Shown piece after piece: positions 1-7,235 of a DNA stretch of 64,000 nucleotides. A program made the translations under genes and the position numbers. The notes below the pieces were generated by a model. It ran no database searches. It was not told where the DNA came from and saw only the letters and a list, made by a program, of their open reading frames with translations. Position 1 is the first letter of the stretch; each line of letters begins with the position of its first letter. Location: the NCBI GenBank assembly GCA_003451675.1, contig DMCY01000093.1, forward strand, positions 4,203-68,202. The letters run 5' to 3'. Source of the DNA: Candidatus Atribacteria bacterium. GTDB taxonomy: Bacteria > Atribacterota > JS1 > SB-45 > 34-128.

Positions 1-143
1 GATTTTACAATCATCTCTTTGGCAACGTGATTTATGGAGACATCCAGATATTCATAGTCAATACCTTCATCATCTAAATATTTTTTAGTCCTCCTGCAAA
101 CAGGACAAGTTGGAAGTCCGTATAATTTTACTTTTTTATTCAT
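1..143 (-). CDS. Glutaredoxin/NrdH-like thiol-disulfide protein (3' end cut by window)
   Basis: Reading the minus strand from the ATG at 143 gives about 47 codons that run off the left edge. The start MNKKVKLYGLPTCPVCRRTK is a thioredoxin-fold beta strand followed by a CPVC redox motif (residues 13-16) and a helix, as in glutaredoxin-like/NrdH proteins. The following stretch, a YLDDEGIDYEYLDV-type second strand, also fits that fold. An AGGG-type ribosome site lies just upstream. The rest of the protein is outside the window, so its length and any extra domain cannot be judged. It probably reduces small disulfides in the cytoplasm. Confidence 0.75.
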   Translation of the reverse strand, partial: MNKKVKLYGLPTCPVCRRTKKYLDDEGIDYEYLDVSINHVAKEMIVK

Positions 144-290
144 AATAACCCTCCATTATTTTATTTTCCAGGGAAAGCTATACTTCTCTGCTTTAGTTAT
201 ATGTTTATTTATAAAATAATTTACATAATAAATGGGACAAGGGACGGCCTTATTTATTTAATTTAAAAGTAAAATATTAATTGTCTAAGA

Positions 291-313
291 AAATAGGATG
301 TAGGCACCTATTT
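291..313 (-). terminator. Possible terminator after the diguanylate cyclase gene
   Basis: An AAATAGG arm at 291-297 and a CCTATTT arm at 307-313 form a 7-bp hairpin just beyond the stop of the minus-strand cyclase gene. A short T-rich stretch follows on the minus strand. The stem is AT-rich and the T-run is interrupted, so this is a weak call. Confidence 0.35.
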
Positions 314-328
314 ATTTAAACATTTATT

Positions 329-1216
329 TTACTTTTTCTTTTCCTGATTAACAGTCTTTTTTCTTTTTTCCTGATACATCCGCCGATCAGCAAGACTAAG
401 GATATCTTCTAGGCTTTCCGTTTTGTCCGGTTTCCACAGTGCAGTCCCAATCGATAATGAAAGAGGGAAACCAGTCATGATTTCATCAATATTTAGCTTT
501 TTCAGCTGTCGTATTAATCTCTCTTTTACACTCTCCAATTCCTCTCTCGATTCCGGGAGGACAATTAAAAATTCATCCCCACCATAGCGGATCACTTTAT
601 CAACAGTTCTCAACTGATTTTTTAAAAATAGTGCTACTTTTTTTAATATCCTATCTCCCTGCTGGTGACCAAAGCGATCATTAATCTCTTTAAAACGGTC
701 AATATCAAGCATCATAAATCCGATGGTATGACCATAGCGCCTGGAACGATCTATCTCCTGTTTCGCTGTCCTGGTAAAATAATGACGATTATAGGAACCG
801 GTGATACTGTCATGATCAGCCAAATAACTTAATTTTTTTTCAATTCTTTTTTGTTGAAAATAATGAATATAAAAGCCGTAGGCAATAATCAATAATCCCG
901 TGATAGTGATGATACCTTCCAGAATAGTGTCAAAAAATTCCGGTTCCTTGGTAAATTCATCCAGAAAATCTATAATCAATCCCCAGGTAAACAAGCCCCA
1001 CCCAATATTCAGTACCAATAAGTTCAGTCTTTTGATAAACAGTAAGGATACCAGGACAGCGAGTAAATACATTCCTTCAAAAAAGACATCCTCGATATCA
1101 AAGGTTTTTTTTATTTCAAAAACATACAACCATAAAACAATGGTTAATAAATAGATAATAAAAATCAACCAAAAATATTGATTAGATTTTTTATTATTCT
1201 TCAGATCTAATCCCAT
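329..1216 (-). CDS. Membrane-bound diguanylate cyclase (GGDEF domain)
   Basis: A 295-residue protein. The N-terminal half has four or five hydrophobic segments (about 14-33, 46-62, 67-86 and 97-117), so it is anchored in the inner membrane. A GGDEF domain follows from about 128 to 290. The metal/substrate motif DIDRFKEIND is at 171-180 and the active loop GGDEF at 212-216. An RxxD inhibitory site (RTVD, 203-206) lies exactly five residues before GGDEF, so feedback inhibition by cyclic di-GMP is expected. The domain is intact and should make c-di-GMP from two GTP. The membrane part shows no named sensor domain. The gene stands alone, with no EAL protein nearby. Confidence 0.93.
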   Translation of the reverse strand: MGLDLKNNKKSNQYFWLIFIIYLLTIVLWLYVFEIKKTFDIEDVFFEGMYLLAVLVSLLFIKRLNLLVLNIGWGLFTWGLIIDFLDEFTKEPEFFDTILEGIITITGLLIIAYGFYIHYFQQKRIEKKLSYLADHDSITGSYNRHYFTRTAKQEIDRSRRYGHTIGFMMLDIDRFKEINDRFGHQQGDRILKKVALFLKNQLRTVDKVIRYGGDEFLIVLPESREELESVKERLIRQLKKLNIDEIMTGFPLSLSIGTALWKPDKTESLEDILSLADRRMYQEKRKKTVNQEKKK

Positions 1217-1493
1217 TAGTTCTAACCTCTCAACATTATTTTTTAGTATTTTTATTTTAATTGAATTTATAAAATTTACTTATTTATTGTAATTTTTTTA
1301 CTTCCTTTTTTCAAATATTTATTCAACTCTCTTCATTGCCTCTGTCATTTTATTGAGAAATAATTAATTTTATCCGTATTCATATTCAAATATTTATTAG
1401 GGTCAAATCTTTATTCTGACAAAATACATTTGATTCTTTTAAATAAATCCTTCAATAATAGTAAATAGAGACATATCCTATTTTTTCTATAGT
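1217..1493. other. AT-rich gap, no gene seen
   Basis: This stretch upstream of the cyclase gene is very AT-rich with no convincing ORF or hairpin. It holds the left copy of the 15-nt direct repeat at 1463-1477. The cyclase promoter is presumably near its right side of the gene start, but I could not place it. Confidence 0.4.
1463..1477. repeat. 15-nt direct repeat, left copy
   Basis: The sequence AAATAGAGACATATC occurs here and again exactly at 3216-3230. The two copies bracket the block of broken mobile genes between them. This could be a target-site or recombination scar, or chance in AT-rich DNA. Confidence 0.5.
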
Positions 1494-1562
1494 TTAATTT
1501 TCCGTTTTACGAGGTCTTCCTTTAGGGCGTCTATCTATAATAATACCTAAAGCCTCAACCAT
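1494..1562 (-). pseudogene. Short C-terminal remnant of an unrecognised protein
   Basis: The minus strand reads MVEALGIIIDRRPKGRPRKT plus two residues and a stop. It is preceded in frame by only a few codons (GVPAR) before a TGA. The basic GRPRK tail looks like the end of a DNA-binding or transposase-like protein. It lies directly beyond the 3' end of the group II intron remnant and may be the 3' exon the intron inserted into. No function is assigned. Confidence 0.3.
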
Positions 1563-1592
1563 CCGGGCAGGAACTCCTCAGATCCTATTATA

Positions 1593-1669
1593 GATTGTCA
1601 CGGTAGGACAACCAGTTACCCGACTGCCCCCGCACAGATCCCAGCGTGCGGAATTACCGCACTGGGCCC
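1593..1669 (-). ncRNA. Group II intron 3' end: domain V and domain VI
   Basis: Downstream of the maturase remnant on the minus strand, GGGCCCAGTGCGG - TAAT - TCCGCACGCTGGGATC forms the compact hairpin of a bacterial group II intron domain V (about 1636-1669). A GTGCGGGGG linker and a second hairpin near 1593-1625, which fits domain VI, come next. The order ORF stop, domain V, domain VI, 3' splice end is the family's normal layout. The catalytic hairpin looks intact, but the intron's 5' half is missing, so it cannot be mobile by itself. Confidence 0.7.
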
Positions 1670-1700
1670 TTCAGAAATACTCGCTTCCGTAAAAGAAAAA

Positions 1701-2183
1701 CTAATAAGATTTAAACTGATAAGAAAACTCCGTAATTCTAGGTTTCTCAATATTATAGAATTTTGTAATCTGGTTAAATATATTATAGCAGAAACTACGT
1801 TTCTGACTACGACGATTCAACCACTTAAATAAGATTTTCATCGCTTGGCGGAAAAACTCTTGCAAACTCGTAAAGTTACCGATAACTCCATAATAGTTAT
1901 AATAGCCTCTTAGTTTGGCATTAAGTAGTTTAAAGATTACCCTAAGACGAAGATTTCTGCATTTACGACACCAGAGGCTAAATTTTATCAAGCTTGATAG
2001 TAATTTCTTCCTTGAGGTTCTCCGTTTAATTATATCTTTGCCCTTGCGGCTGGTACCCCAACGGAATTCAAAACCCAAGAATTCAAAGTAATTAGTCCCT
2101 TTCTCAAACCGACTGAATCTTATGATTCTAGTCTTATCAGGTGATAGAGAAAAACCGAACTTATTAAGCCTTCTAAGAAAGAG
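1701..2183 (-). pseudogene. Group II intron reverse transcriptase/maturase, C-terminal fragment
   Basis: The reading frame ending at 1701 carries the end of the reverse transcriptase thumb (about KTRIIRF...FLGF) and the maturase X domain. Characteristic blocks include SRKGKDIIKRRTSRKK and KLRGYYNYYGVIGN, followed by the F-K-W-L-NRRS region. Homology begins near 2183; the frame stays open to 2366 but there it is antisense to a helicase remnant. The whole polymerase palm, including the YADD box, is absent, so this is the 3' third of the intron-encoded protein. Domains V/VI lie just beyond its stop. Confidence 0.85.
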
Positions 2184-2590
2184 ACCCGAAAGTGGGCGGG
2201 ATGGCTGGCAGAAGAGATAGATGCTCCGAGGGCAGAAGAAGCCATTGCTAAGCTCTCCCGGCTGGAGGAGACCAGGTCTCGTGATGAATTTTATACCTAT
2301 TGGAAAAAGGTATCGCCTATCATAATACTGACCTTTCCTGGGAAGAAAGAAACCTGATTGAATCATATCTGAAAAAAGGTGAAATAAAAATAATCTGCGC
2401 CACTACTACCCTGGCTATGGGAATAAACCTGCCTTTTAAAAATGTAATCTTATCAGGTGATAAATATGTATCTGACAACGGGGATTATAAGAGCAGTTAC
2501 TGCACCAGTCTTAGTCTGGCCGATGTGGAGAATATGGGAGGAAGGGTCGGAAGGTTAAACTGGAAAAAAGAGGAGTTCGAACATAAGGGG
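2184..2590 (+). pseudogene. Ski2/DEAD-like helicase fragment with a frameshift
   Basis: One frame reads WLAEEIDAPRAEEAIAKLSR and continues to about 2300. A second frame then carries GIAYHNTDLSWEERNLIESY, the helicase C-terminal motif block ICATTTLAMGINLPF, and motif VI-like ADVENMGGRVGR. Both belong to the second RecA-like domain of a superfamily 2 helicase (Hel308/Ski2-like). The domain is therefore split by a frameshift near 2300. The N-terminal ATPase half is gone, and homology stops at about 2585 where a transposase remnant begins on the other strand. Non-functional. Confidence 0.8.
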
Positions 2591-2720
2591 TCAGGTCTTG
2601 CAATGCCACTTTTCATCTTCCTGCTCGACCCTTTTAATTGCTCTACTCACTGTAGAATAATGTACACCAAGATATTCTGCTATATCTTTTAAGGATTTTA
2701 CGAGAAGAAGAATTTTTTGC
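2591..2720 (-). pseudogene. Tail of a REP-associated/IS200-type (Y1) transposase
   Basis: The minus strand encodes VKSLKDIAEYLGVHYSTVSR followed by AIKRVEQ, a tryptophan-containing tail and a TGA at 2591-2593. The 'IAxxLGVHYSTVSRAIKR' helix-turn-helix followed by a short K-W-x-C-K-T end is typical of the C-terminus of REP-associated tyrosine transposases. The catalytic HUH domain upstream is missing. It abuts the helicase fragment, showing at least two insertion/deletion events in this block. Confidence 0.65.
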
Positions 2721-2780
2721 ACCTGGATGTCCGACCTACCAAAAGAACCAGATGGAGGGAATAAATTAGTCGTTAGTAGG

Positions 2781-2797
2781 ACAGGCGTCTCGCCTGT
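2781..2797. repeat. Palindromic element ACAGGCG-TCT-CGCCTGT
   Basis: A 7-bp inverted repeat with a 3-nt loop. Elements of this kind (GACAGGCGAGACGCCTGTC) are scattered in the intergenic regions of many bacteria. An open frame crosses it (2727-2924), but its sequence is only translated repeat, so I do not call a gene. Words such as CTGGTAGACTGGTTAAC follow, related to repeats later in the window. Confidence 0.55.
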
Positions 2798-2951
2798 CTA
2801 TAGATGTTTAGGCAAATGTAGGAGTTTGATTTATCAAGCCCGTCAGCATAAAGGGGGAACTGATAAACTGGTAGACTGGTTAACGGGTATACTGGTTAAC
2901 TTGGCAACCAATTTAATCGCTTAATCGGAATATTGTAAGAGGAGTGGAATA

Positions 2952-3221
2952 ATGAATGTTGAAATATTATCAAACATCATCGCTAATCAGGGCTTTCCTA
3001 TCGCCCTATCGATACTCTTAATCTTTCGAATTGATAAATTTATGCAGGAGATAGTAGTTGCTCAGAAAGAAGGATATCGGCAAGTCCTGGAGAACACTAA
3101 AGAGATTCACAATACTATCACCACACTAAATCAGCAAAACAGAGAATATTCCTCCCTGCGCTTTGCAGAGGTGCAGAAAGAACTCTCTGGAATGAAAGTA
3201 GTGTTGGGTAAAATTAAATAG
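2952..3221 (+). CDS. Small holin-like (BhlA/UviB-like) membrane protein
   Basis: An 89-residue protein with a good ribosome site (AAGAGGAG, 7 nt before ATG). Residues about 12-27 form one hydrophobic segment near the N-terminus. A charged, probably coiled-coil tail follows (EIVVAQKEGYRQ through KELSGMKVVL). This is the plan of the BhlA/UviB bacteriocin- or phage-associated holin-like family, though the sequence match I can see is only general. It sits alone among mobile-element debris and its stop codon overlaps the right copy of the 15-nt repeat. It may be a remnant of a prophage or bacteriocin locus. The function is not proven. Confidence 0.6.
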   Translation: MNVEILSNIIANQGFPIALSILLIFRIDKFMQEIVVAQKEGYRQVLENTKEIHNTITTLNQQNREYSSLRFAEVQKELSGMKVVLGKIK

Positions 3222-3230
3222 AGACATATC
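3216..3230. repeat. 15-nt direct repeat, right copy
   Basis: The exact second copy of AAATAGAGACATATC, first seen at 1463-1477. It overlaps the stop codon of the small holin-like gene. Confidence 0.5.
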
Positions 3231-3234
3231 ATTA

Positions 3235-3330
3235 AAAAGCCAAACCTATTAAAAAAATTCTTTGGTTTATTTTATAATGACTTTTCGAAATTTTATCTTT
3301 TATTAATACAATTGTAGGTTTGGCTTTTTT
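3235..3330. terminator. Long-stem hairpin between convergent genes
   Basis: AAAAAGCCAAACCTA at 3234-3249 and TAGGTTTGGCTTTTTT at 3315-3330 are inverted repeats separated by about 65 AT-rich bases. The arms end in A-run and T-run, as in a bidirectional terminator serving the small plus-strand gene and the minus-strand arsC. The loop is unusually long, so a MITE-like element is an alternative. Confidence 0.5.
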
Positions 3331-3347
3331 ATATACATTTTTATTTT

Positions 3348-3788
3348 CTATTTCATAAGTAAATAACTAATTATATAGGATTTAATATTGTCCCGAACTT
3401 TTCGGAATACTTTGGCAATTTCTTCTTCACTTCCTTGAGCTTTGGCAGGGTCCTCTATTTCCCAATGAATCCTTTCAACCTTACCTGGTAAAACTGGACA
3501 TCGTTCAGCAGCATCTCCACATAAAGTAACCACTAAATCTATTTTATCAATAGGAATCTCTGAAATATTTTTTGATTTCTGATGAGAGATATCAACGCCT
3601 ATTTCTTGCATTACTTCTATCGCCATAGGATGTACACCTTTTGGCTCCAGCCCCGCACTAAAGATTTCCATATTTTCGGGAAGCATTTTTTTAACAAACC
3701 CTTCCGCCATCTGGCTACGGCAGGAATTTCCGGTACATAAAAATAAAATTCCTTTTTTTGAGACAAACATTTCTTTACTTCTTTCCAT
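3348..3788 (-). CDS. arsC: Low-molecular-weight phosphatase-type arsenate reductase
   Basis: 146 residues with the LMW-PTP fold. The P-loop CTGNSCRS gives a CX5R nucleophile (C18, R24). Two further cysteines, C90 in TLCGDAAERC and C97, match the Cys relay of thioredoxin-coupled ArsC. An acidic loop (EDPAKAQGS) supplies the general acid. With all three cysteines present, reduction of arsenate to arsenite is more likely than plain tyrosine phosphatase activity. No ArsR, ArsB or Acr3 is adjacent, so the arsenite exporter must lie elsewhere or be absent. The true start may be the second methionine (residue 7). Confidence 0.85.
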   Translation of the reverse strand: MERSKEMFVSKKGILFLCTGNSCRSQMAEGFVKKMLPENMEIFSAGLEPKGVHPMAIEVMQEIGVDISHQKSKNISEIPIDKIDLVVTLCGDAAERCPVLPGKVERIHWEIEDPAKAQGSEEEIAKVFRKVRDNIKSYIISYLLMK

Positions 3789-3828
3789 TAAGTAATCTTT
3801 CTTTTTAATAGAAAATATTATTAAAGGT

Positions 3829-3870
3829 AGATTCCCGCTTCCGCGGGAATGACATAAGTGGAGCGGGAAT
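3829..3870. repeat. ATTCCCGC-type inverted repeat with GGGAATGACATAAG
   Basis: ATTCCCGCTTCCGCGGGAAT (3829-3848) is an inverted repeat, followed by GACATAAG and another GAGCGGGAATGA half-unit. The same TTCCC..C-TTTCG..GGAAATGACATAAG pattern is found near 43684-43711. It belongs to the widespread family of GGGAAT intergenic repeats. Confidence 0.55.
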
Positions 3871-3922
3871 GATAGAATTCTTCTCTTGCTGAGAATTATA
3901 AACCTAGCAATATTTTATAAAA

Positions 3923-5281
3923 TTATTTTGATAATAAATCTTTAATCTGCTTTTCCGGATATCGGGTCATAATTATAAGCCCTAAAAGGGCTACTATACT
4001 CCCTAATACCGGAGCTAATCTTACTCCCAGGGGGTTGCTGATGTCTTTCCCGAAAATAGAATATAAAAGAGCAAGGCTTGCGGTAGAAAGTCCTAAATTG
4101 AGTTTCATAAAGAAACCCTGGACCCCAAAATACATAGCTTCTCTTCTCTCTCCGGTTTTTTTATAATCAACATCGCAAAGTTCAGAAAGTATTACATTAG
4201 GAATAATCATTAGAACTGCTGCAGGAAAGCCCATAAGTCCTACAAAAATAAGTCCCCATGTCTTGGGATTGACCGGGGTCAGACCGGTGAGGGATAGAAA
4301 AATAGAAAATATTGAGAATAAACCAAGACTTATAATCATAATAACTTTCTTTCCTCGAACCCTCGCCAAAAATCCCACAACCGGAAAACAGATAGCCGCA
4401 ATGATAAAGAGGATAGTAAACATATTACTGGCAAAAGCCTCATCAGCACCCATCAGAGTAATTACAATAGGTATGGCAGATGAGCGGACAATATTAAAAA
4501 GAAACCATAAAGACATATTGGCAAAAAGGTAGATAATAAAAGCCTTATTCCTCACTGTTTTTTTAAAGGAATCAACAAGGGGAACCTTACTGGGTCTGGC
4601 ATTGGAGAATCTTTTCTCATCTACCGCAAATACAGCTGCATATAATAATATAGCTCCAAAAATAGCCAGACAAATAACCATTTTCCGGTAAGACCCTACA
4701 TAATCAGTGTTCTGCATAAATAAAGTCAAAAGAAAAGGTCCGCCAATCATCACTACTGCTGAACCAATTAGAGAGAAGTATCCTTGAGCTGTGGTAATAC
4801 CAATTCGAGCTTTTTCATTATGACCGAGTTCAGGAATTAGGGCAAGATAGGGAACGACATATACAGTAAAGAAAAAAAAGTAGAAACCAAAAACAATTGC
4901 CAGATAGATACCATTAATGAAGGAAGTATGGACTACAGGTGGGAAAAATATCAGAACTGTAGATAATGCCAGAGGAAGTCCGCCCATAATAAGGAACAAT
5001 CTCCTTCTCCCAAATCTTGAGGTGGAACGATCAGTCCAGGAGGCTACCAAGGGATCTGCAACAGCATCTATTATCCTTCCAAAGAGCATCACTGCTCCTA
5101 ACACAGTAATAATTCCCAAAAATCTCTCATTCGAAATAAAAGAAATCATACCTTCTGCTACCTTCTCTTTGGGGGGAAGTAGAAAGGCTATAGCAAAAGT
5201 TAACCAGATCGAATCTAACAATACCCATCCTGCTGTGGATAGGTTATATAGAAAAAGTCTCTTGCCTTTAAATTCTTCCAT
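3923..5281 (-). CDS. GPH/MelB-type sugar:cation symporter (MFS)
   Basis: 452 residues with about twelve hydrophobic segments. The N-terminal region carries the SWTDRSTSRFGRRRLFLIMG segment, the hallmark loop between helices 2 and 3 of glycoside-pentoside-hexuronide symporters (MelB, XylP, GusB). A second loop, DVDYKKTGERREAMYFGVQG, is also diagnostic. It should import a glycoside or uronide with Na+ or H+. It is the last gene of the minus-strand series glycosidase - two nitrilase-like proteins - transporter, which suggests a common substrate that contains both a sugar and an amide. The exact sugar cannot be read from the sequence. Confidence 0.85.
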   Translation of the reverse strand: MEEFKGKRLFLYNLSTAGWVLLDSIWLTFAIAFLLPPKEKVAEGMISFISNERFLGIITVLGAVMLFGRIIDAVADPLVASWTDRSTSRFGRRRLFLIMGGLPLALSTVLIFFPPVVHTSFINGIYLAIVFGFYFFFFTVYVVPYLALIPELGHNEKARIGITTAQGYFSLIGSAVVMIGGPFLLTLFMQNTDYVGSYRKMVICLAIFGAILLYAAVFAVDEKRFSNARPSKVPLVDSFKKTVRNKAFIIYLFANMSLWFLFNIVRSSAIPIVITLMGADEAFASNMFTILFIIAAICFPVVGFLARVRGKKVIMIISLGLFSIFSIFLSLTGLTPVNPKTWGLIFVGLMGFPAAVLMIIPNVILSELCDVDYKKTGERREAMYFGVQGFFMKLNLGLSTASLALLYSIFGKDISNPLGVRLAPVLGSIVALLGLIIMTRYPEKQIKDLLSK

Positions 5282-5310
5282 CTCTTTCTCCTTTCTTAAA
5301 AAATTTATTA

Positions 5311-6390
5311 TTAATTTATACTATAGGTTCTTTCAATATATTTTTTTTCAAACTTAGCATTCTTATCTTCGTGATACTCTGCTTTTTCTCTTGCTTCATA
5401 TAATTTCTTTATGTTTAGATTGGCTGTTATCAGGTGATTTCCCTCATAAGAGGGAGATAAAGATAAAACTCCATCTTTTCCTTCAGTCATTAATAAGGGA
5501 GCAAATATTCCGGCCTTTCCTGTAAAATGCATCCCGGCAATCCATCCATTTAATGAGGATTTTAAACCATACAGATATGATTCTTGCACTCTCGGCCAGA
5601 TTCCTCTGAGGGCTTTCCATATAGTATATTCTTCTAAATTAGCAATAGGTAAAATAACCATATCTGCTCCTATCTCTCTGGCAATACGGAAAGTCTCAAA
5701 GTAAGTGGCATCCATACAAATGGGGCATGCCACCTTACCAAAAGGCAAAGAATAAATCTCCATTTTATTACCTCTTTTTATTCCTATTTTAACCTCGAAA
5801 TCAGTAAGGTGTATTTTCTTTTGAGTTCCTATTAAATTTCCATCAGGGCCAAAAAGAGAACCGGCATTATAAATTTCTTCTTTCTCCTTTAAAATATAAC
5901 TTCCGGTATAAATATATATTCCATATTCCTTTGCTAACAGAGAAACAATTCTTTTAATCCCCGCCTCTATTGGCTTGGCAACTCCTTTAAAAATAGTGGT
6001 CAGAAAATAATTGCTCCCTTTTAAATGAGATCCTTTTTCTTCTTCTTTTGCCTTTATTGCTTTTTTATTTAGAATTTGATTTAAGAAGTTAAACCCGGGA
6101 ATTAGACCGAATAAATCAAAAAAGTTATATTCGGGGAAGATAATCAGGTGACTACCCTCTTTTACAGCTTGGTCTACAAAACCACAAAGTATATCTATAT
6201 ATTTTTCTATACTATTTACCGGATGAATCTGCCTTTGAACACAGGAAACTCGAATGTTTTCCAGGTTAATATTTTCTGAAAGTCTTCTTTCTTTTATCCT
6301 TAATTGTTTATAATATTTTCCTATTCTTTCTAAAGATATTTTTTTATTAAACCATTTTTCTATCAAGACTTCTATATTCACGGCACTCAT
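5311..6390 (-). CDS. Carbon-nitrogen hydrolase (nitrilase superfamily), catalytic triad intact
   Basis: 359 residues, with an N-terminal extension of about 45 residues before the usual fold. All three catalytic residues are visible: Glu87 in IIFPEYNFF, Lys192 in QKKIHLTDFE and Cys225 in PICMDATYF. It should hydrolyse or transfer a carbon-nitrogen bond of an amide or carbamoyl compound in the cytoplasm. The start codon overlaps the stop of the upstream paralogue by four bases, so the two are translationally coupled. Its partner lacks the triad, so the pair may form a mixed oligomer. The substrate is unknown; the sugar genes on either side suggest an amide of a sugar derivative. Confidence 0.85.
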   Translation of the reverse strand: MSAVNIEVLIEKWFNKKISLERIGKYYKQLRIKERRLSENINLENIRVSCVQRQIHPVNSIEKYIDILCGFVDQAVKEGSHLIIFPEYNFFDLFGLIPGFNFLNQILNKKAIKAKEEEKGSHLKGSNYFLTTIFKGVAKPIEAGIKRIVSLLAKEYGIYIYTGSYILKEKEEIYNAGSLFGPDGNLIGTQKKIHLTDFEVKIGIKRGNKMEIYSLPFGKVACPICMDATYFETFRIAREIGADMVILPIANLEEYTIWKALRGIWPRVQESYLYGLKSSLNGWIAGMHFTGKAGIFAPLLMTEGKDGVLSLSPSYEGNHLITANLNIKKLYEAREKAEYHEDKNAKFEKKYIERTYSIN

Positions 6391-7235
6391 CTTCCTCTAA
6401 ACATTTTCATCTGCTGATAAAATTCTCGATTTAATTGGGATAGCACATCAAATTTTGAAATTACTTTTCTTCTCTGCTCATTATCCAACTCAGCAATTAT
6501 TAAACTTTGTTGTCCACTACTTCTCTCTAAATATCCATCTCCCTCTTCAGTTATTTCCAAAGGGGCATAAATGACCGATTCTCCCCAAAAACTTTGCTCC
6601 TCCAGAAATCCATTAAATCCACTCTCTACCGCAAAAAATTGATTCTGCTGGGCTTCTTGCCACATACCACTTACTTGTAAAGCTCGATTTTTTTCTCCTA
6701 TAAAGCCTACCGGAGATAGAACAATTTCTGCACCCCTTAAAGCCGCCATCCTGGAAACCTGAGGATAAAAAACATCAGTGGAAATTATTAGCGCAAGTCT
6801 CCAATCTTTTATTTCTCTTAAATCAATCTTTTCTCCCCGGGAAAATTCTAATTCTCTTTCCCAGCGGGCTAAATAAATTTGCCGTTGTTTAAGCTGGACT
6901 TCTCCATTTATTATCAAACTGGATTCATGATAGATATTGCTTTTTTCTTTTTGCCAATAAGTTCCCGGACAAATTGTTATCTTACACTCTCGAGATAATT
7001 CTTTAACCTGTTCGATGTATTCTGTGGAATCTGCTTCCTTTATTAAACTCTGTATACTCCTATCCGGGTAGCTCAGCTGTTGAAAAAAACACCCCGTAAA
7101 TCCGGGAAACACTATTATATCAACCTGTTCTTTTATCGCTTTTTCCAGATATTCTTTTATTTTATCCACTAAAATCTTTGGTTTATCTATCCTTTTCCAT
7201 TCATTTTTCTTCCATTCTACTGAAGCTACCTTCAT
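6387..7235 (-). CDS. Nitrilase-superfamily protein lacking the catalytic triad (probable pseudoenzyme)
   Basis: 282 residues with the overall nitrilase sandwich pattern and good similarity of layout to the next gene. All three catalytic positions are changed: the Glu of FPE is Gly45 (IVFPGFTG), the Lys of KxHL is Gln119 (QRQIYLARWE) and the Cys nucleophile is Ser152 (IISTDVFYPQ). The rest, including the RMAALRGAEIVLSPVG region, is well kept, so the gene is not a decaying one. It overlaps its neighbours on both sides by four bases. A structural or regulatory partner of the active paralogue is the simplest reading. Confidence 0.8.
   Translation of the reverse strand: MKVASVEWKKNEWKRIDKPKILVDKIKEYLEKAIKEQVDIIVFPGFTGCFFQQLSYPDRSIQSLIKEADSTEYIEQVKELSRECKITICPGTYWQKEKSNIYHESSLIINGEVQLKQRQIYLARWERELEFSRGEKIDLREIKDWRLALIISTDVFYPQVSRMAALRGAEIVLSPVGFIGEKNRALQVSGMWQEAQQNQFFAVESGFNGFLEEQSFWGESVIYAPLEITEEGDGYLERSSGQQSLIIAELDNEQRRKVISKFDVLSQLNREFYQQMKMFRGR

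Noticed and set aside
900..1154. Plus-strand frame over the membrane part of the cyclase
   Set aside because: It is the antisense of the hydrophobic N-terminal region, with no ribosome site.
2727..2924. 65-codon open frame
   Set aside because: It is translated palindromic and word-like repeat (CGTCTCGCCTGT, CTGGTAGACTGG); no ribosome site or family.
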